Shown here in pieces: positions 1 through 9,809 of a stretch of DNA of 64,000 nucleotides (its first letter is position 1; every line of letters begins with the position of its first letter). The position numbers and the translations under genes were made by a program. Where the stretch lies: positions 176,472-240,471 of the forward strand of contig CAVTHW010000008.1 of the NCBI GenBank assembly GCA_963734625.1, given 5' to 3'. The notes below the pieces were generated by a model that saw only the letters and a list, made by a program, of their open reading frames with translations, searched no databases and was not told the origin of the DNA. Origin of the DNA: CAVTHW01 sp963734625 (GTDB lineage: Bacteria > Acidobacteriota > Terriglobia > Bryobacterales > Bryobacteraceae).

Positions 1-2
1 AC

Positions 3-263
3 GGCAAACCCGTGGCCGTGATGGGGGCCTCCACCGGCGCCCTGGGAACCGCCCGCGCCCAGTACCACCTACGCCAGGTGTTCGTGTTTCTGAACATGTA
101 CGCTCTCAATAGACCAGAGGTCATGGTCGGTAACGCCGCCCAGCGCTTCGATGAACAGGGCAATCTGACCGACGACGCAACCAAGGATCACATCCGCAAG
201 CAGTTGCGGAGCCTGGTGGACTGGACGCGGAAGCTGGCGGCCGGCGAGTTGCCCGAACGGTGA
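3..263 (+). CDS. NADPH-dependent FMN reductase family protein, C-terminal part (5' end outside window)
   Basis: Only the last 86 codons are present; the reading frame is open from base 3 and ends with TGA at 261-263. The fragment begins GKPVAVMGASTGALGTARAQ, which matches the segment of NAD(P)H-dependent FMN/quinone/chromate reductases (flavodoxin-like fold) where a glycine/serine-rich loop binds the flavin phosphate and is followed by an Arg-Ala-Gln helix. These soluble cytoplasmic enzymes reduce FMN, quinones or metal oxyanions with NAD(P)H. The family assignment rests on this one block and the length of the tail; substrate cannot be told. The next gene follows on the same strand after 58 bases. 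Confidence 0.72.
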   Translation, partial: GKPVAVMGASTGALGTARAQYHLRQVFVFLNMYALNRPEVMVGNAAQRFDEQGNLTDDATKDHIRKQLRSLVDWTRKLAAGELPER

Positions 264-321
264 ATTGCGCAGGGAACAAAACGGACTATTATGCCGTCTA
301 ATTGGTTCGGAGGATGAGCCG

Positions 322-1242
322 ATGCCGGACCACTTTGGGGTGCAACCGCCTTTTTTGTGGGGTGTGCTGATCTGGTGCGCGAGCTGGCTGGCGCCTGGGC
401 GCTTGCGATCCGAATGGCGACGCCGCCAGGAGGGTGAGTTGCTGGCCTGGTGGATCCTGGTCGAGCGCGGGGAATTGACCGCGCGCGATTACCAGCAGAT
501 GGTGTTCCGCTGCTGGGGCGCATTCGCGGACGCTTTTTGGACGCGATTCAGCCGGGACCGCGTCCGCCGGATTATGCGCGGTCCCGCGAGTGTGATGGCG
601 TGCCTCGCCACAATCCTGCTGCTGACCGGTGTGGCGAGCAGGGGTTTCAGCGGGACGCGCGCTCTGATCGAGGCCCTCCGGGTGGTGAGTTCACATCTTC
701 CGGGTTCCGCGCAGATGAGGGGACCTAGCGCGGCTGAGGATTCAGTGATCGGGCATGCGTTCGTACTTATTTTTGCGCTAATCACGTCCTTTGTGCTCGT
801 CGCGCTGAGGCGGGCGCCGATCCACCGTTTCGGCTGGCGATATTGGGCCTTTCTGGGGTTCAAGACCGTGGCGATCGTGGCGATTGTGCCGGTGCTGTGG
901 ATCGAGACCACCGTAGCCGTCAGAAATCTGCTGCCTCCATCCGAGCTTCGCGTCTTATTGACGGGCTTGCTGTTCACCCTGGTATTCATCCTGGCCTTCG
1001 TTTGCGCTCTGGCCTGGAGCTTCGCCGACCAGCGCCGGCGCTGCCCGGTTTGTCTGGGGCCGTTGGCGATGCCGGTCAGCATGGGGTCCTGGGCCAGCGT
1101 CTTCGAACCCGCCAGTACGGAACTGCTGTGTGGCGAAGGGCATGGGACGCTTTTGGTCTCCGAGACCGAGACGGGAGAACTTGAGCGCTGGACTGTGCTC
1201 GATGCCTCCTGGCGCGAGCTGTTTGAAACCAAATCCCGCTGA
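322..1242 (+). CDS. Predicted integral membrane protein with C-terminal zinc-ribbon-like cysteines
   Basis: A 306-residue protein that I do not recognise. The ATG at 322 is chosen because GGAGG lies at 309-313; an in-frame TTG at 265 has no such site. The N-terminal third is hydrophilic and basic, then there are about four hydrophobic segments (roughly residues 92-108, 148-162, 175-195 and 215-235), then a cytoplasmic-looking tail with CPVC near residue 246 and CGEGH near residue 282, a spacing that could hold one metal ion. The tail resembles the small zinc-finger modules of membrane regulators, but no enzyme motif is visible. The stop overlaps the start of the following DUF4159 gene (TGATG), so the two are probably translated together. 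Confidence 0.6.
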   Translation: MPDHFGVQPPFLWGVLIWCASWLAPGRLRSEWRRRQEGELLAWWILVERGELTARDYQQMVFRCWGAFADAFWTRFSRDRVRRIMRGPASVMACLATILLLTGVASRGFSGTRALIEALRVVSSHLPGSAQMRGPSAAEDSVIGHAFVLIFALITSFVLVALRRAPIHRFGWRYWAFLGFKTVAIVAIVPVLWIETTVAVRNLLPPSELRVLLTGLLFTLVFILAFVCALAWSFADQRRRCPVCLGPLAMPVSMGSWASVFEPASTELLCGEGHGTLLVSETETGELERWTVLDASWRELFETKSR

Positions 1243-2084
1243 TGCCTGCTATTGCCGGGCGATCTATAATGCTCTGTATGCGGCACATCCGTCCGCGATT
1301 AGCGGCGGTAACGATGTTTCTGTTCTTTCTGGGGGGCGCTGTCCTGGCTCAGTACAGGCTGCGTGAAAGCGAAGACATGCCGCCCGCGCTCGCTTCCAAT
1401 GCCGAGTTCTACTTTGTTCGTGTCGAGTACTCGGACCTGTTCCGATCCGGGCGAGGGTATGGCGGCGGCTTCGGCCGGGGCTGGTGGATGCAGGACATGC
1501 CTGCCGCGGAGCGCCATTTCCAATCCGGCGTGCGCCGCCTGACCAGGATCGACATCGGAGAAGCCCGGCACGCCCCTCTGACCGATGACCGTCTCTATAA
1601 CTACCCTTGGATCTACGCGACGCAGGTGGGCTACTGGAACTTGAGCGACGCCGAGACCGATCGTCTGCGGGAGTATTTCATGCGGGGCGGCTTCATGATC
1701 GTGGACGACTTCTGGGGGCCCTCGGAGTGGGAGGTTTTCCGGGAGTCCATGCAGCGTGTCTTTCCGGGGCGGCCGATCGTCGATATCGGACCGACGGACT
1801 CGATGATGCACGTGCTCTACAGCATCGACGAGCGCACCCAGATCCCCGGTCTCCGGCACCTACGGATAGGTCCAGGCGGCGCCACTTTCGCCCCGTTGGA
1901 CGCGACGCCCCCGCACTGGCGCGCGATCTACGACGAGCCGGGACGCATGCTGGTCGCCGTCTTCTACAACATGGACGTGGGCGATGCCTGGGAATGCGCC
2001 GACATGCCCCAGTATCCGGAAGCTTCGACGAGCCTGGCCTACCGCCTGGCCATCAACTCCATCGTCTACTCGATGACGCACTGA
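1242..2084 (+). CDS. DUF4159-domain secreted protein
   Basis: 280 residues. The body after residue about 45 carries features of DUF4159: FYFVRVEYSDLF, a Gly-Arg-rich loop ending GRGWWMQDMP, PWIYATQVGYWNLSDAET, and FMIVDDFWGPSEW. The fold is thought to resemble a class I glutamine-amidotransferase/ThuA flavodoxin-like domain, and its role is not established. A cleavable signal peptide is seen if translation begins at the ATG at 1278 (basic start, hydrophobic stretch, cut after VLA); the ATG at 1242 is listed because it overlaps the preceding stop, which suits coupled translation. No clear ribosome site separates these choices. In many bacteria this domain sits near MoxR/DUF58 membrane clusters, but here the partner is a small membrane protein. 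Confidence 0.72.
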   Translation: MPAIAGRSIMLCMRHIRPRLAAVTMFLFFLGGAVLAQYRLRESEDMPPALASNAEFYFVRVEYSDLFRSGRGYGGGFGRGWWMQDMPAAERHFQSGVRRLTRIDIGEARHAPLTDDRLYNYPWIYATQVGYWNLSDAETDRLREYFMRGGFMIVDDFWGPSEWEVFRESMQRVFPGRPIVDIGPTDSMMHVLYSIDERTQIPGLRHLRIGPGGATFAPLDATPPHWRAIYDEPGRMLVAVFYNMDVGDAWECADMPQYPEASTSLAYRLAINSIVYSMTH

Positions 2085-2117
2085 GCCTTCGCGGTCTTCG
2101 CTTAGCGGTCTTGCCGA

Positions 2118-2954
2118 TCAGACCCTGAGTTTGCGGACCTGGATGGGTTTGCGGCCGTTGGGCGCGGGGACGAACATATCCTTGGCGGTCAGCCCCAGGG
2201 CCTTGGCGCTTTCGATGCAGAAGTCGAGGCCGTTGATGGCTTGTCCCTGGCTGTTGGAGCCGAAGTAGAACTTCACCCCCGCTTCCTTGGCCATCTTCAG
2301 AAATGGCAGCTTGGGGAGTTTCATGCCGGCGTCGATTTCCAAGGCCGTGCCGGTTCGCTTCAGGGCGTCGACCACAGTCTGCATACGCTCGGGGGTCCAG
2401 AGCTTGTCCGAGTCCTGGCTGAACTTACGTGGAAGCCAGGTGGGGTGCGAGAAAAGGTCGAGCGGCTCCTTCTCGAGGATCTCGAGGTGCCAGTCGATGT
2501 ACATCTTCATGAACGCCTCGGCATCGTTACCCGGATCGTAAGTGCCGCCAAACGCCTTAATCCGCTTGCCGGCGGCGTCCCGAACCGTCATGGCGTCGGT
2601 CAGAACGTAGTCGAGTTGGGCGAAGACCTCCTTGGAGAAGCACGGCATCCAGTCAATGAACTCGGCTTGCACACCCTTGTAGACGCCTTTGCCCTCGAGT
2701 TTGGCGATCCAGTCCTGGAGTTCCTTGTCATTGGAAAGCACGATCGGGTACACGTTCTCCTTGGTGCCGGCGTGCTCCAGTACTCCGTACTTCATGCCGC
2801 GCGCCCGGGATGCGGCGACTACCTGATCCAGGGTCATGGAGTTGAGATGAACGTGGTAATCGACGAGGGGGAAGTCCAGTCCCGAGGGGCCGGGCGCCTG
2901 AACCAGCGCGGCGGCGGCCATGCCGAGAAACTCGCGTCTCGAAGCTGTTGCCAT
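2118..2954 (-). CDS. Tat-exported PHP-like metal-dependent hydrolase
   Basis: 278 residues from ATG at 2954, preceded by a GGGACGG purine block; an upstream in-frame start at 2987 would add residues before the signal. The N-terminus contains a twin-arginine signal (SRREFLGMAAAAL), so the folded, metal-loaded enzyme is likely exported to the periplasm. Mature protein starts with a metal-binding pattern DYHVHLNSMTL, followed by EHAG near residue 60 and SHPTWLP near residue 165, typical of the PHP/amidohydrolase-like phosphoesterase fold where His, Asp and Glu bind two or three metals. It may hydrolyse a phosphoester such as a histidinol-phosphate analogue, but substrate is unknown. It lies convergent to the DUF4159 gene, 33 bases away. 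Confidence 0.72.
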   Translation of the reverse strand: MATASRREFLGMAAAALVQAPGPSGLDFPLVDYHVHLNSMTLDQVVAASRARGMKYGVLEHAGTKENVYPIVLSNDKELQDWIAKLEGKGVYKGVQAEFIDWMPCFSKEVFAQLDYVLTDAMTVRDAAGKRIKAFGGTYDPGNDAEAFMKMYIDWHLEILEKEPLDLFSHPTWLPRKFSQDSDKLWTPERMQTVVDALKRTGTALEIDAGMKLPKLPFLKMAKEAGVKFYFGSNSQGQAINGLDFCIESAKALGLTAKDMFVPAPNGRKPIQVRKLRV

Positions 2955-2998
2955 TTGATTCCGTCCCTTCTGGGTGAAAGTATACACCGAAGATCAGA

Positions 2999-4222
2999 TC
3001 ACTGACATTTTTCGACGATCACGAAGGTGATGTCGTCAGTCTGCGGCGCGCCCTGAGTGAATTCCCCAATGGCTTTCAAAAAACCCTGCTCGATCGCGTG
3101 ACTTCCCGAGGGGGCCTCCTGCCGAATGACTTGCAGCAGCCTTTCCTCTCCGAACATTTCTTCCTGCTGGTTTTGCGCGTCCGTCAGGCCGTCGGAATAC
3201 ACCACCAGAATGTCGCCTTTGTGGAGATGGAGGGTGCGGGATTCATAAGAGGCATAATCGAACAACCCCAGGATAAAAGCATCGGAAACCAGCTCTTCAA
3301 TCTTTCCGGTGGCGGAACGGAACAAATAAGCTGGACTATGTCCCGCGTTGATGAATTGTCCCATGCCCTGCGGGCTCAGAAGGAAGAGAAAGAGCGTAAC
3401 AAACTGGAAGGGAAGAGACTTTTCGCAAAGGAGCAGGTTAATCCGGTTCAAGACTTCCTGGGGTTGAACCCGCGAGCGGAAATCCATGCTGAGAGCGCCC
3501 AGCACCATCGAGCTTAACAGCGCCGCGGGCATCCCCTTGCCGGAGACGTCCGCCAGAACCCCCATCCATTCCCCTGTACTCAGTTGCAGGAAATCGTAGA
3601 AATCCCCTCCCACATAGCGGGTGGGATTATTGAAAGCATGGATGCTAAAACTCTCAAACTGGGGCAGGAAACGGGGGAGCAGGCTTTCCTGAGTTTCTTG
3701 CGCCAAGGCCAATTCCTGCTCGCTCCTCTTTCGCTCCTCCAGGGTTTTAAGGCGAATCACTTCCCGGCTGGCCTTCAGCTCCCGTACCGTCTCCTCGAGC
3801 ATCTTGCTGTAGTTCCTGGTTTCCAGGTGCAACAGGCGCACCTCCAGAATGTTGTGAACGCGCGCCCGCAGCTCGGCCAGATCAAAGGGCTTGCTGACGA
3901 AATCCTTGGCGCCGGCTTGTAGCGCGCGCAGTTTGTGATCCGGCTGCGCGGTGATCACGAGGACCGGAAGATAGCCGTCCTCTTCAATCTCCTTCAGACC
4001 TTCCATTACCTGGAATCCGTCCATGCCGGGCATCTGGAGATCGAGCAGGATCAGGGAGTAACGGTTCTTGCGGTGAAGTTCGCAGACCTTGGCCGGATCG
4101 GTCGTCGACTCGATAGAAGTATAGCCGGCGATGCGCAGCATGCCCTCGATCAGACGGACATTGGCTTCCTTATCGTCAACCACCAGGATTCTTGCGTTCA
4201 GAATGTCGGCTGAGGTGACCAT
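2999..4222 (-). CDS. Response regulator with SpoIIE/PP2C phosphatase output domain (RsbU-like)
   Basis: 407 residues. Residues 10-125 form a receiver domain with the acidic pair in ILVVDDKEAN, phospho-acceptor Asp in LILLDLQMPGMDG and conserved Lys in FVSKPFD. A coiled-coil linker (about 130-190) leads to a PP2C-type SpoIIE domain (about 200-405) with metal-binding motifs GGDFYDFLQL, ADVSGKGMPAALLSS, VVYSDGLTDAQ and DDITFVIVE. Such proteins dephosphorylate an anti-anti-sigma factor in partner-switching systems when phosphorylated. The gene begins 15 bases after the hybrid kinase ends, on the same strand, so the kinase is the obvious phosphodonor. The anti-sigma partner is not in the window. 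Confidence 0.9.
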   Translation of the reverse strand: MVTSADILNARILVVDDKEANVRLIEGMLRIAGYTSIESTTDPAKVCELHRKNRYSLILLDLQMPGMDGFQVMEGLKEIEEDGYLPVLVITAQPDHKLRALQAGAKDFVSKPFDLAELRARVHNILEVRLLHLETRNYSKMLEETVRELKASREVIRLKTLEERKRSEQELALAQETQESLLPRFLPQFESFSIHAFNNPTRYVGGDFYDFLQLSTGEWMGVLADVSGKGMPAALLSSMVLGALSMDFRSRVQPQEVLNRINLLLCEKSLPFQFVTLFLFLLSPQGMGQFINAGHSPAYLFRSATGKIEELVSDAFILGLFDYASYESRTLHLHKGDILVVYSDGLTDAQNQQEEMFGEERLLQVIRQEAPSGSHAIEQGFLKAIGEFTQGAPQTDDITFVIVEKCQ

Positions 4223-5049
4223 GGCCGTGGTCCCGATTCACTTACCCCTAGCGGTGTTCTTCTCCGCGAATTCCAGCGCAACGTCCAGCGTATCCATGAA
4301 CTCATGGACCTTGATCGGCTTGGTAAGATACCGGAAGAACCCCGCCTGCAGGCCCTTCTCGATGTCGCGTGGCATTGCATTGGCACTGATGGCAACGACG
4401 GGGATGTGCTCCGTGGCCGGGTCCACGCGAAGGGTTGCCAGGGCTTCGATGCCGCTGATGCCGGGCAGATTGATGTCCATCAGGATCACCTGCGGCCGCT
4501 CGGAGCGCGCCAGTTCGATGCCTAGATTCCCGTCTCTGGCACTCAGCAGGCGCATATCGGGGCGGCGCGCGATGAGTTGCTCGACCAGTTGCAGGTTGGC
4601 CGGGTTGTCCTCCACATAGAGCAGGGTGCGCAGCCGCGCGCTGGGCTGAACCTGCGCTGGCGCAATTGCCGCGGGTTCGGCTCGGTCAACTGGAAGTTGC
4701 GGCGCGGCAGCCGAGTGCAGTTCGAACCAGAACACGCTTCCCACCCCGACCGTGCTTTCCACGCCGATCACGCCTCCCATCAATTCCACCACCCGCTTGC
4801 TCATCACCAGACCGATGCCCGTGCCTTCCTCGGTCTTGTTCTCTTGACCGAGACGGTTGAAGGGCTGAAAGAGCTGCATCAGCATGTCCGGAGGCAAGCC
4901 CGCGCCGGTGTCCTTGACGCTAACGCGAGTGTGTTCCGGGTCGCTCCTGGTGCAATCCACGACGACCGTTCCATTCGGCTGGTTGTATTTGATCGCGTTG
5001 GAAAGAAGGTTGATGAGAACCTGCTTCAACCGGGTCCGATCGGGCCGGG

Positions 5050-5890
5050 CGGCCCGAATCGCGTCTCTCTGCAGCGCGCGAGCGTGCGCTGTCCGTCGCG
5101 CGCGACGGCGCATCGCCTGCAGCTTCGTCGCGGTGTAGAAGTGGTGGCGTTGTAGGACACCACGGTGTCTTGCCGTCCGGCGCGGGCGGTGAGCTCGTAG
5201 TTCGAGACCTTCTTCTCGCGCAGCACCAGCTTGATGGACGCCTCGGCCCGCTCCGGATCGGTGAAGTAGTTTGAACGGCGCGCCGATCAGCTCGTCGCGC
5301 GTGCAACCGGTGAGGCTCCATCTGCTTGTTGACGTCGGTGATGATGCCGGCCGGATCGGTGGTCATCAGCGCGTCGATGTTGGATTCGATAAGAGACCGC
5401 GTGTAGAACTGCTGGTCGCGCAGGCGCTGATCGAGCTTCTGCTGTTCCGCTTCGACTGCTTGCGGCGGAATTATCGGTGCCGATCAGCAGATAGCCGATG
5501 ATGGCATCTTGATCGTCGCGCAGCGCCGTGACCGACACGATGGCCGGAAAGCGGCTGCCATCCTTGCGATGTAGGTCAATTCGTAGATGTCCTCGATCCG
5601 CGCGAAGCCTTGAAGGCCAATGCCTGGAAGCCGGCGTAATCGTGGTGCCGAGCTCGAAGCTCAATGCTTCGGCGCGGGCGATCAGTTCCTGCGGATCGGA
5701 AATGTCGGCCGGGGTGATCTTGTTCAGCACGTCGGCGGCCGTGTAGCCCAGCATGCGCTCGGCGCCGACATTGAATAGTTGAATGACGCCCTTCTCGTCA
5801 GTGGCGATACTCGAGAAGTTGGCGCTGTTGAAAATCGCGTCTGCAAGGCTCCCGCTTTCAGCAGAGCCTCTCCGCCTGCTGCGCGCGGTG
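5050..5890 (-). repeat. Extra, error-rich copy of the kinase PAS block inserted between HisKA and HATPase
   Basis: This stretch repeats about 6305-7140 (end of the third PAS back to the start of the second PAS) with high identity. Differences I can align are mostly one-base losses in runs: ccttgcgatg for ccttgcggatg, ctcgatccgcg for ctcgatcccgcg, ggccaatgcc for ggccaaggcc, aagccggcg for aagccgggcg. Each loss shifts the frame, so this copy does not code. It is either a real segmental duplication or an unpolished assembly duplication; the run-length bias favours a consensus problem in at least the base calls. Confidence 0.75.
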
Positions 5891-6689
5891 GCACTGACAA
5901 AGCAAGGGCTATCGAATTGGGGAAAGGTCATTCCGATGCCGCGTTTTTGAGCCTGCGGTTCGATCATGGCCTGGCATTCGAACATGACTTCGTCCAGAGA
6001 CGTCGGTTCCAGTGAGAGCGCCAGCCTTCCGGACTCGATCTGCGCGAGATCGAGGATCTCGTTGATCAGCTCCAGCAGGTACCAACCCGCGTGGAGAATC
6101 TGGTCGATGCTGGCCGCCTGGGAGGGTGTTGGCGGCGGGGAATCGGAATTGATGAGTTGGGCGAAACCGAGGATCGCATTGAGCGGCGAGCGCAGCTCAT
6201 GGCTCATGCTGGAAAGGAAATCCGATTTAGCGAGGTTGGCTTTTTCCGCCGCGGCCGTGGCCCTCTCGAATTCGACGTTCTTCTCCTGCAGCGCCTGGTC
6301 GAGACGTTTGCGCTCCGTCACGTCGCGCGCGACGGCGCATACGCCTTGCAGCTTCCTGTCGCGGTCGTAGAAGGTGGTGGCGTTGTAGGACACCACGGTT
6401 GTCTTGCCGTCTCTAGCGCGGGCGGTGAGCTCGTAGTTCGAGACCTTTTTCTCGCGCAGCACCAGCTTGATGGACGCCTCGGCCCGCTCCGGATCGGTGA
6501 AGTAGTTCTTGAACGGCGCGCCGATCAGTTCGTCGCGCGTGCAACCGGTGAGGGCTTCCATCTGCTTGTTGACGTCGGTTATGATGCCGGCCGGATCGGT
6601 AGTCATCAGCGCGTCGATGTTGGATTCGATGAGAGACCGGGTGTAGAACTGCTGGTCGCGCAGGCGCTGATCGAGCCTCTTCTGCTCTT

Positions 6690-7545
6690 CCTCGACTTGC
6701 TTGCGGGCGGAATTATCGGTGCCGATCAACAGATAGCCGATGATGGCATCTTGATCGTCGCGCAGCGCGGTGACCGACACGATGGCCGGAAAGCGGCTGC
6801 CATCCTTGCGGATGTAGGTCAATTCGTAGATGTCCTCGATCCCGCGCGAAGCCTTGAAGGCCAAGGCCTGGAAGCCGGGCGTAATCGTGGTGCCGAGCTC
6901 GAAGCTCAATGCCTCGGCGCGGGCGATCACTTCCTGCGGATCGGAAATGTCGGCCGGAGTGATCTTGTTGAGCACATCGGCGGCAGTGTAGCCCAGCATG
7001 CGCTCGGCGCCGACGTTGAATAACTGAATGACGCCTTTCTCGTCAGTGGCGATACTCGAGAAATTGGCACTGTTGAAAATCGCGGTCTGCAAGGCTCCCG
7101 CTTTCACCAGCGCCTCTTCCGCCTGCTTGCGCGCGGTATTGTCGGTGCCGATCAACAGATAGCCGATGATGGCGTCTTGATCGTCGCGCAGCGCGGTGAC
7201 CGAGACGATGGCCGGAAAGCGGCTGCCATCCTTACGGATGTAGGTCAATTCGTAGATGTCCTCGATCCCGCGCGAAGCCTTGAAGGCCAAGGCCTGGAAG
7301 CCGGGCGTAATCGTGGTGGCGAGTTCGAGGCTCAAGGCTTCGGCGCGGGCGATCAGTTCCTGCGGATCGGAAATGTCGGCCGGAGTGATCTTGTTGAGCA
7401 CGTCGGCGGCCGTGTAGCCCAGCATGCGCTCGGCGCCGACATTGAATAACTGAATGACGCCTTTTTCGTCGGTGGCGATACTGGAGAAGTTAGCGCTATT
7501 GAGAATCGCGTTCTGTAAGGCCCCCGCTTTCAGCAGAGCCTCTTC
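6690..7545 (-). repeat. Tandem PAS units, period about 426 bp
   Basis: Two consecutive 142-codon units are almost identical at DNA level; for example gtgccgatcaacagatagcc recurs at 6719 and 7145. Both stay in frame and both encode a full PAS plus PAC segment (ADVLNKITPADISDPQE, IRKDGSRFPAIVSVTALRDD). The near-identity suggests recent duplication or gene conversion of the sensor module. Confidence 0.85.
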
Positions 7546-7710
7546 GCGCCGGACTTCGGTGACGACATCCACCGTGCCGGCGGCGTCCTCGGAAATGGCA
7601 GGATCGTGGTCTTGCGCGGACATGTCCCAACCTCCTCCGTGCGGGCGCACGGATTCTTGTCTTGGTTTCCTGCCTGTTTCGATTGTACATCCAACCGGCT
7701 CCGGCGCCTT

Positions 7711-9753
7711 CTACTTCGCGTACGTCAGCCCGTATCCGAACTTGAACAGGGGCTCGCCGTAGTCGAACGGTACGTCGGCGGCCTGCGCCATCACTGACGG
7801 CATGTCGGCCGGCAGGTCGTACGGCAGCTTGCCCGCCGAGGGGTACTTGCCGAAGACCACGTCCATAACGGCGCGATCGTTCACCGCGAAGCTCGCCATC
7901 ACCGCGGCCGCATCGTCGATGAACTCCGTCAGGATAGCCGGGCGGTCCATGGAAACCACTACGAGGGTTGGAGTCCCCGAAGCCGTCAGCTTCTGGATGG
8001 CCTCCAGCTCCTTTTGGTTCGCCGAACCCGTGTAGGCCAGGGTGTTGCCGAGCACAGGCTGGACGGGCCCGGCGGCCGCACCACCGCGGCCCGCGCCGAA
8101 GCCGCCGCCGTAAGGATAGACGATCGCCGGCGTGCTGACCTTGATGATCGCCAGGTCGGCGCCTTTCGGATCGTCCACCAGCGTGGCATAAGGCGAAACG
8201 GCGTCCCGACTGATATTCTCCACGTACACCCGCTTCTTGACTGCCAGGGGAAGCACGTTATTCGCGTTCTTCAGCAAGACCACCGAATTCGACTGGGCCA
8301 GTTGCCCGGCATCCAGAAACTTCTGGCTGGCGACCACGGTCGTCGCGCGCACCGGATCGACGTAGGGATTTTCGAACATGCCCAATTGGAACATGGGCTT
8401 CAGCACACGCCGCGCGGTGACGTCCAGGCGAGAGAGGGGGATACTGCCGTCCTTTACGCTCTCGATGATGTACTTGGGATCGTTGTCGCCGCCGATCTGG
8501 TCCACGCCGGCCATGACCATCATCCTCTGACGGTCTTTCTCCGAAAGATTTTCCACTCCCCAGGGCATGCCGCGCAGCCAGTCGGTCACCACTAGGCCAT
8601 TAAAGCCCATCTGCTCCCGCAGCAGGCCGTCAAGCATCTTCTTTGAGTAGTTAATGCCCACCGTGTCTTTGCCGACGGGGATGAAGTAACCGCCCATAAT
8701 CCCGCCGGTGCCGGCCTCGAAGGACGCTTTGAACGGGGTCAGATGATAGTCGAAATTGTTCCCAGGGTAGATGGTCCACTTGCCGTAGCTGTTGTGCGGA
8801 TCCAGGCCGTCTTTGGTCGGACCGTCGCCGGGCCAATGTTTGGTCACGGTCATAACGCTCTCCGGTCCCAGTTGCTTGCCCTGGAAACCTTCCACATAGG
8901 CCGTGATCAGGGTGGCAGTGAGGTTCGCGTCCTCGCCGAAGGTCCCACCAATGCGGTTCCAGCGGGGCTCGGTGGCGACGTCAGCCATTGGAGAGAGGGT
9001 GCACTGGATGCCGATGGCCCGCAGCTCCTGGGCGGCAATCTGCCCGAACTGGCGGGTCGTCTCGGGATCGCCGATGGCTGCCAATCCGAGCTGGCCGGGC
9101 CATTGGGAGATGGTGGGCTTGGATGCGGCTCCGCTGTTGACGCCGTGCCTGGGATCCGAGCTGAACACGATGGGGATGCCGAGGCGCGAGCCTTCCGCCA
9201 TCTCCTGAAGGCCGTTGTGGAACTTCGCTGTGATGTCCGGCATCTCTCCGGCATTGGGACGCACCAGTATCCAGCGGATGTTGCGTTGCAGGATGGTCTG
9301 GGTTGGAGTGGGGCTGTCCATCGGAGTCGTATTGTTCATATTGGGACGGCCCTGGATTGCCCGATTGACGGGAGCTGCGGCAGCCGCGCCACCGCGGCCT
9401 GGTGCAGCAGCCTGACCACCGCGCCCGGCTGCCGGCAGGCCGAGGACCTCGCCATTGGGACCAGTGAAGCCGGCCAGCGACGAGTGAATCATCAGCCCGG
9501 CCTTTTCTTCCATGGTCATCTTGAACACGAGGTCATCGACGCGTTGATCCACGGGCAGCCGCCAGTCCTCATACCGGTCCAGAACGCCGTTCTTGTTGAG
9601 ATCCTTGAAGACCAGCCCGTCCAGTTTCAACAGGGGCGCCTTGCGGGCCTCGATCTTGGACTGGGTTGCCGCAGCCGAGGAGGATGGTAACGGCAGAGTC
9701 AGACGGACGATTACCGATATCACGAGCAGCAGCAGCGATCCTCTCATCTTCAT
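7711..9753 (-). CDS. Glycoside hydrolase family 3, exported (beta-glucosidase-like)
   Basis: About 680 residues with a signal peptide (MKMRGSLLLLVISVIVRL, small residues before the cut). Shortly after comes DLNKNGVLDRYEDW, an EF-hand-like calcium loop often found near the start of such GH3 proteins. The catalytic (alpha/beta)8 domain includes MTMEEKAGLM, a KHWPGDGP block (acid/base-associated Lys-His) and the nucleophile Asp in FNGLVVTDWLRG. The second domain has SNSVVLLKNANNVLPL, and the protein ends FKFGYGLTYAK, the usual C-terminal strand. It should cleave terminal beta-linked glucose or a related sugar in the periplasm or outside. AAGGAGAAG lies upstream; GTG at 9756 directly before the ATG is an equal start choice. 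Low-complexity Gly/Ala-rich inserts occur near residues 110-125 and 565-575. Confidence 0.88.
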   Translation of the reverse strand: MKMRGSLLLLVISVIVRLTLPLPSSSAAATQSKIEARKAPLLKLDGLVFKDLNKNGVLDRYEDWRLPVDQRVDDLVFKMTMEEKAGLMIHSSLAGFTGPNGEVLGLPAAGRGGQAAAPGRGGAAAAAPVNRAIQGRPNMNNTTPMDSPTPTQTILQRNIRWILVRPNAGEMPDITAKFHNGLQEMAEGSRLGIPIVFSSDPRHGVNSGAASKPTISQWPGQLGLAAIGDPETTRQFGQIAAQELRAIGIQCTLSPMADVATEPRWNRIGGTFGEDANLTATLITAYVEGFQGKQLGPESVMTVTKHWPGDGPTKDGLDPHNSYGKWTIYPGNNFDYHLTPFKASFEAGTGGIMGGYFIPVGKDTVGINYSKKMLDGLLREQMGFNGLVVTDWLRGMPWGVENLSEKDRQRMMVMAGVDQIGGDNDPKYIIESVKDGSIPLSRLDVTARRVLKPMFQLGMFENPYVDPVRATTVVASQKFLDAGQLAQSNSVVLLKNANNVLPLAVKKRVYVENISRDAVSPYATLVDDPKGADLAIIKVSTPAIVYPYGGGFGAGRGGAAAGPVQPVLGNTLAYTGSANQKELEAIQKLTASGTPTLVVVSMDRPAILTEFIDDAAAVMASFAVNDRAVMDVVFGKYPSAGKLPYDLPADMPSVMAQAADVPFDYGEPLFKFGYGLTYAK

Positions 9754-9809
9754 CACAGACTTCTCCTTTCAGGGTTCAGGGCGTTCAATAAGATAGCAGA
9801 CATCGGACG

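Larger units (their letters stand above)
4238..7623 (-). pseudogene. Multi-PAS hybrid sensor histidine kinase, interrupted as given by a duplicated PAS block
   Basis: Starts at ATG 7623 behind GGAGGAGG. Reading down the minus strand there are two near-identical PAS units with the core NSANFSSIATDEKGVIQLFN, a third distinct PAS (RSLIESNIDALMTTD), then HisKA with the phospho-His box FLSSMSHELRSPLNAILGFA at about 6155-6230. After CFVSA (about 5893) the kinase is interrupted by an extra copy of the PAS block (about 5050-5890) containing several one-base deletions. HATPase then resumes at DRTRLKQVLINLLSNAIKYN near 5040, followed by a receiver domain with LLYVEDNPAN, ILMDINLPG and RYLTKPIK. Removing the block would rejoin CFVSA to DRTRLK, so the native protein was probably a soluble PAS-PAS-PAS-HisKA-HATPase-REC kinase. 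No membrane segment is seen, so it should sense a cytoplasmic or redox cue. It most likely acts on the phosphatase regulator just downstream. Confidence 0.8.

Noticed and set aside
5287..7623. A complete 778-residue kinase ending inside the PAS block
   Set aside because: It lacks HATPase; the true ATPase and receiver domains continue on the other side of the inserted block.
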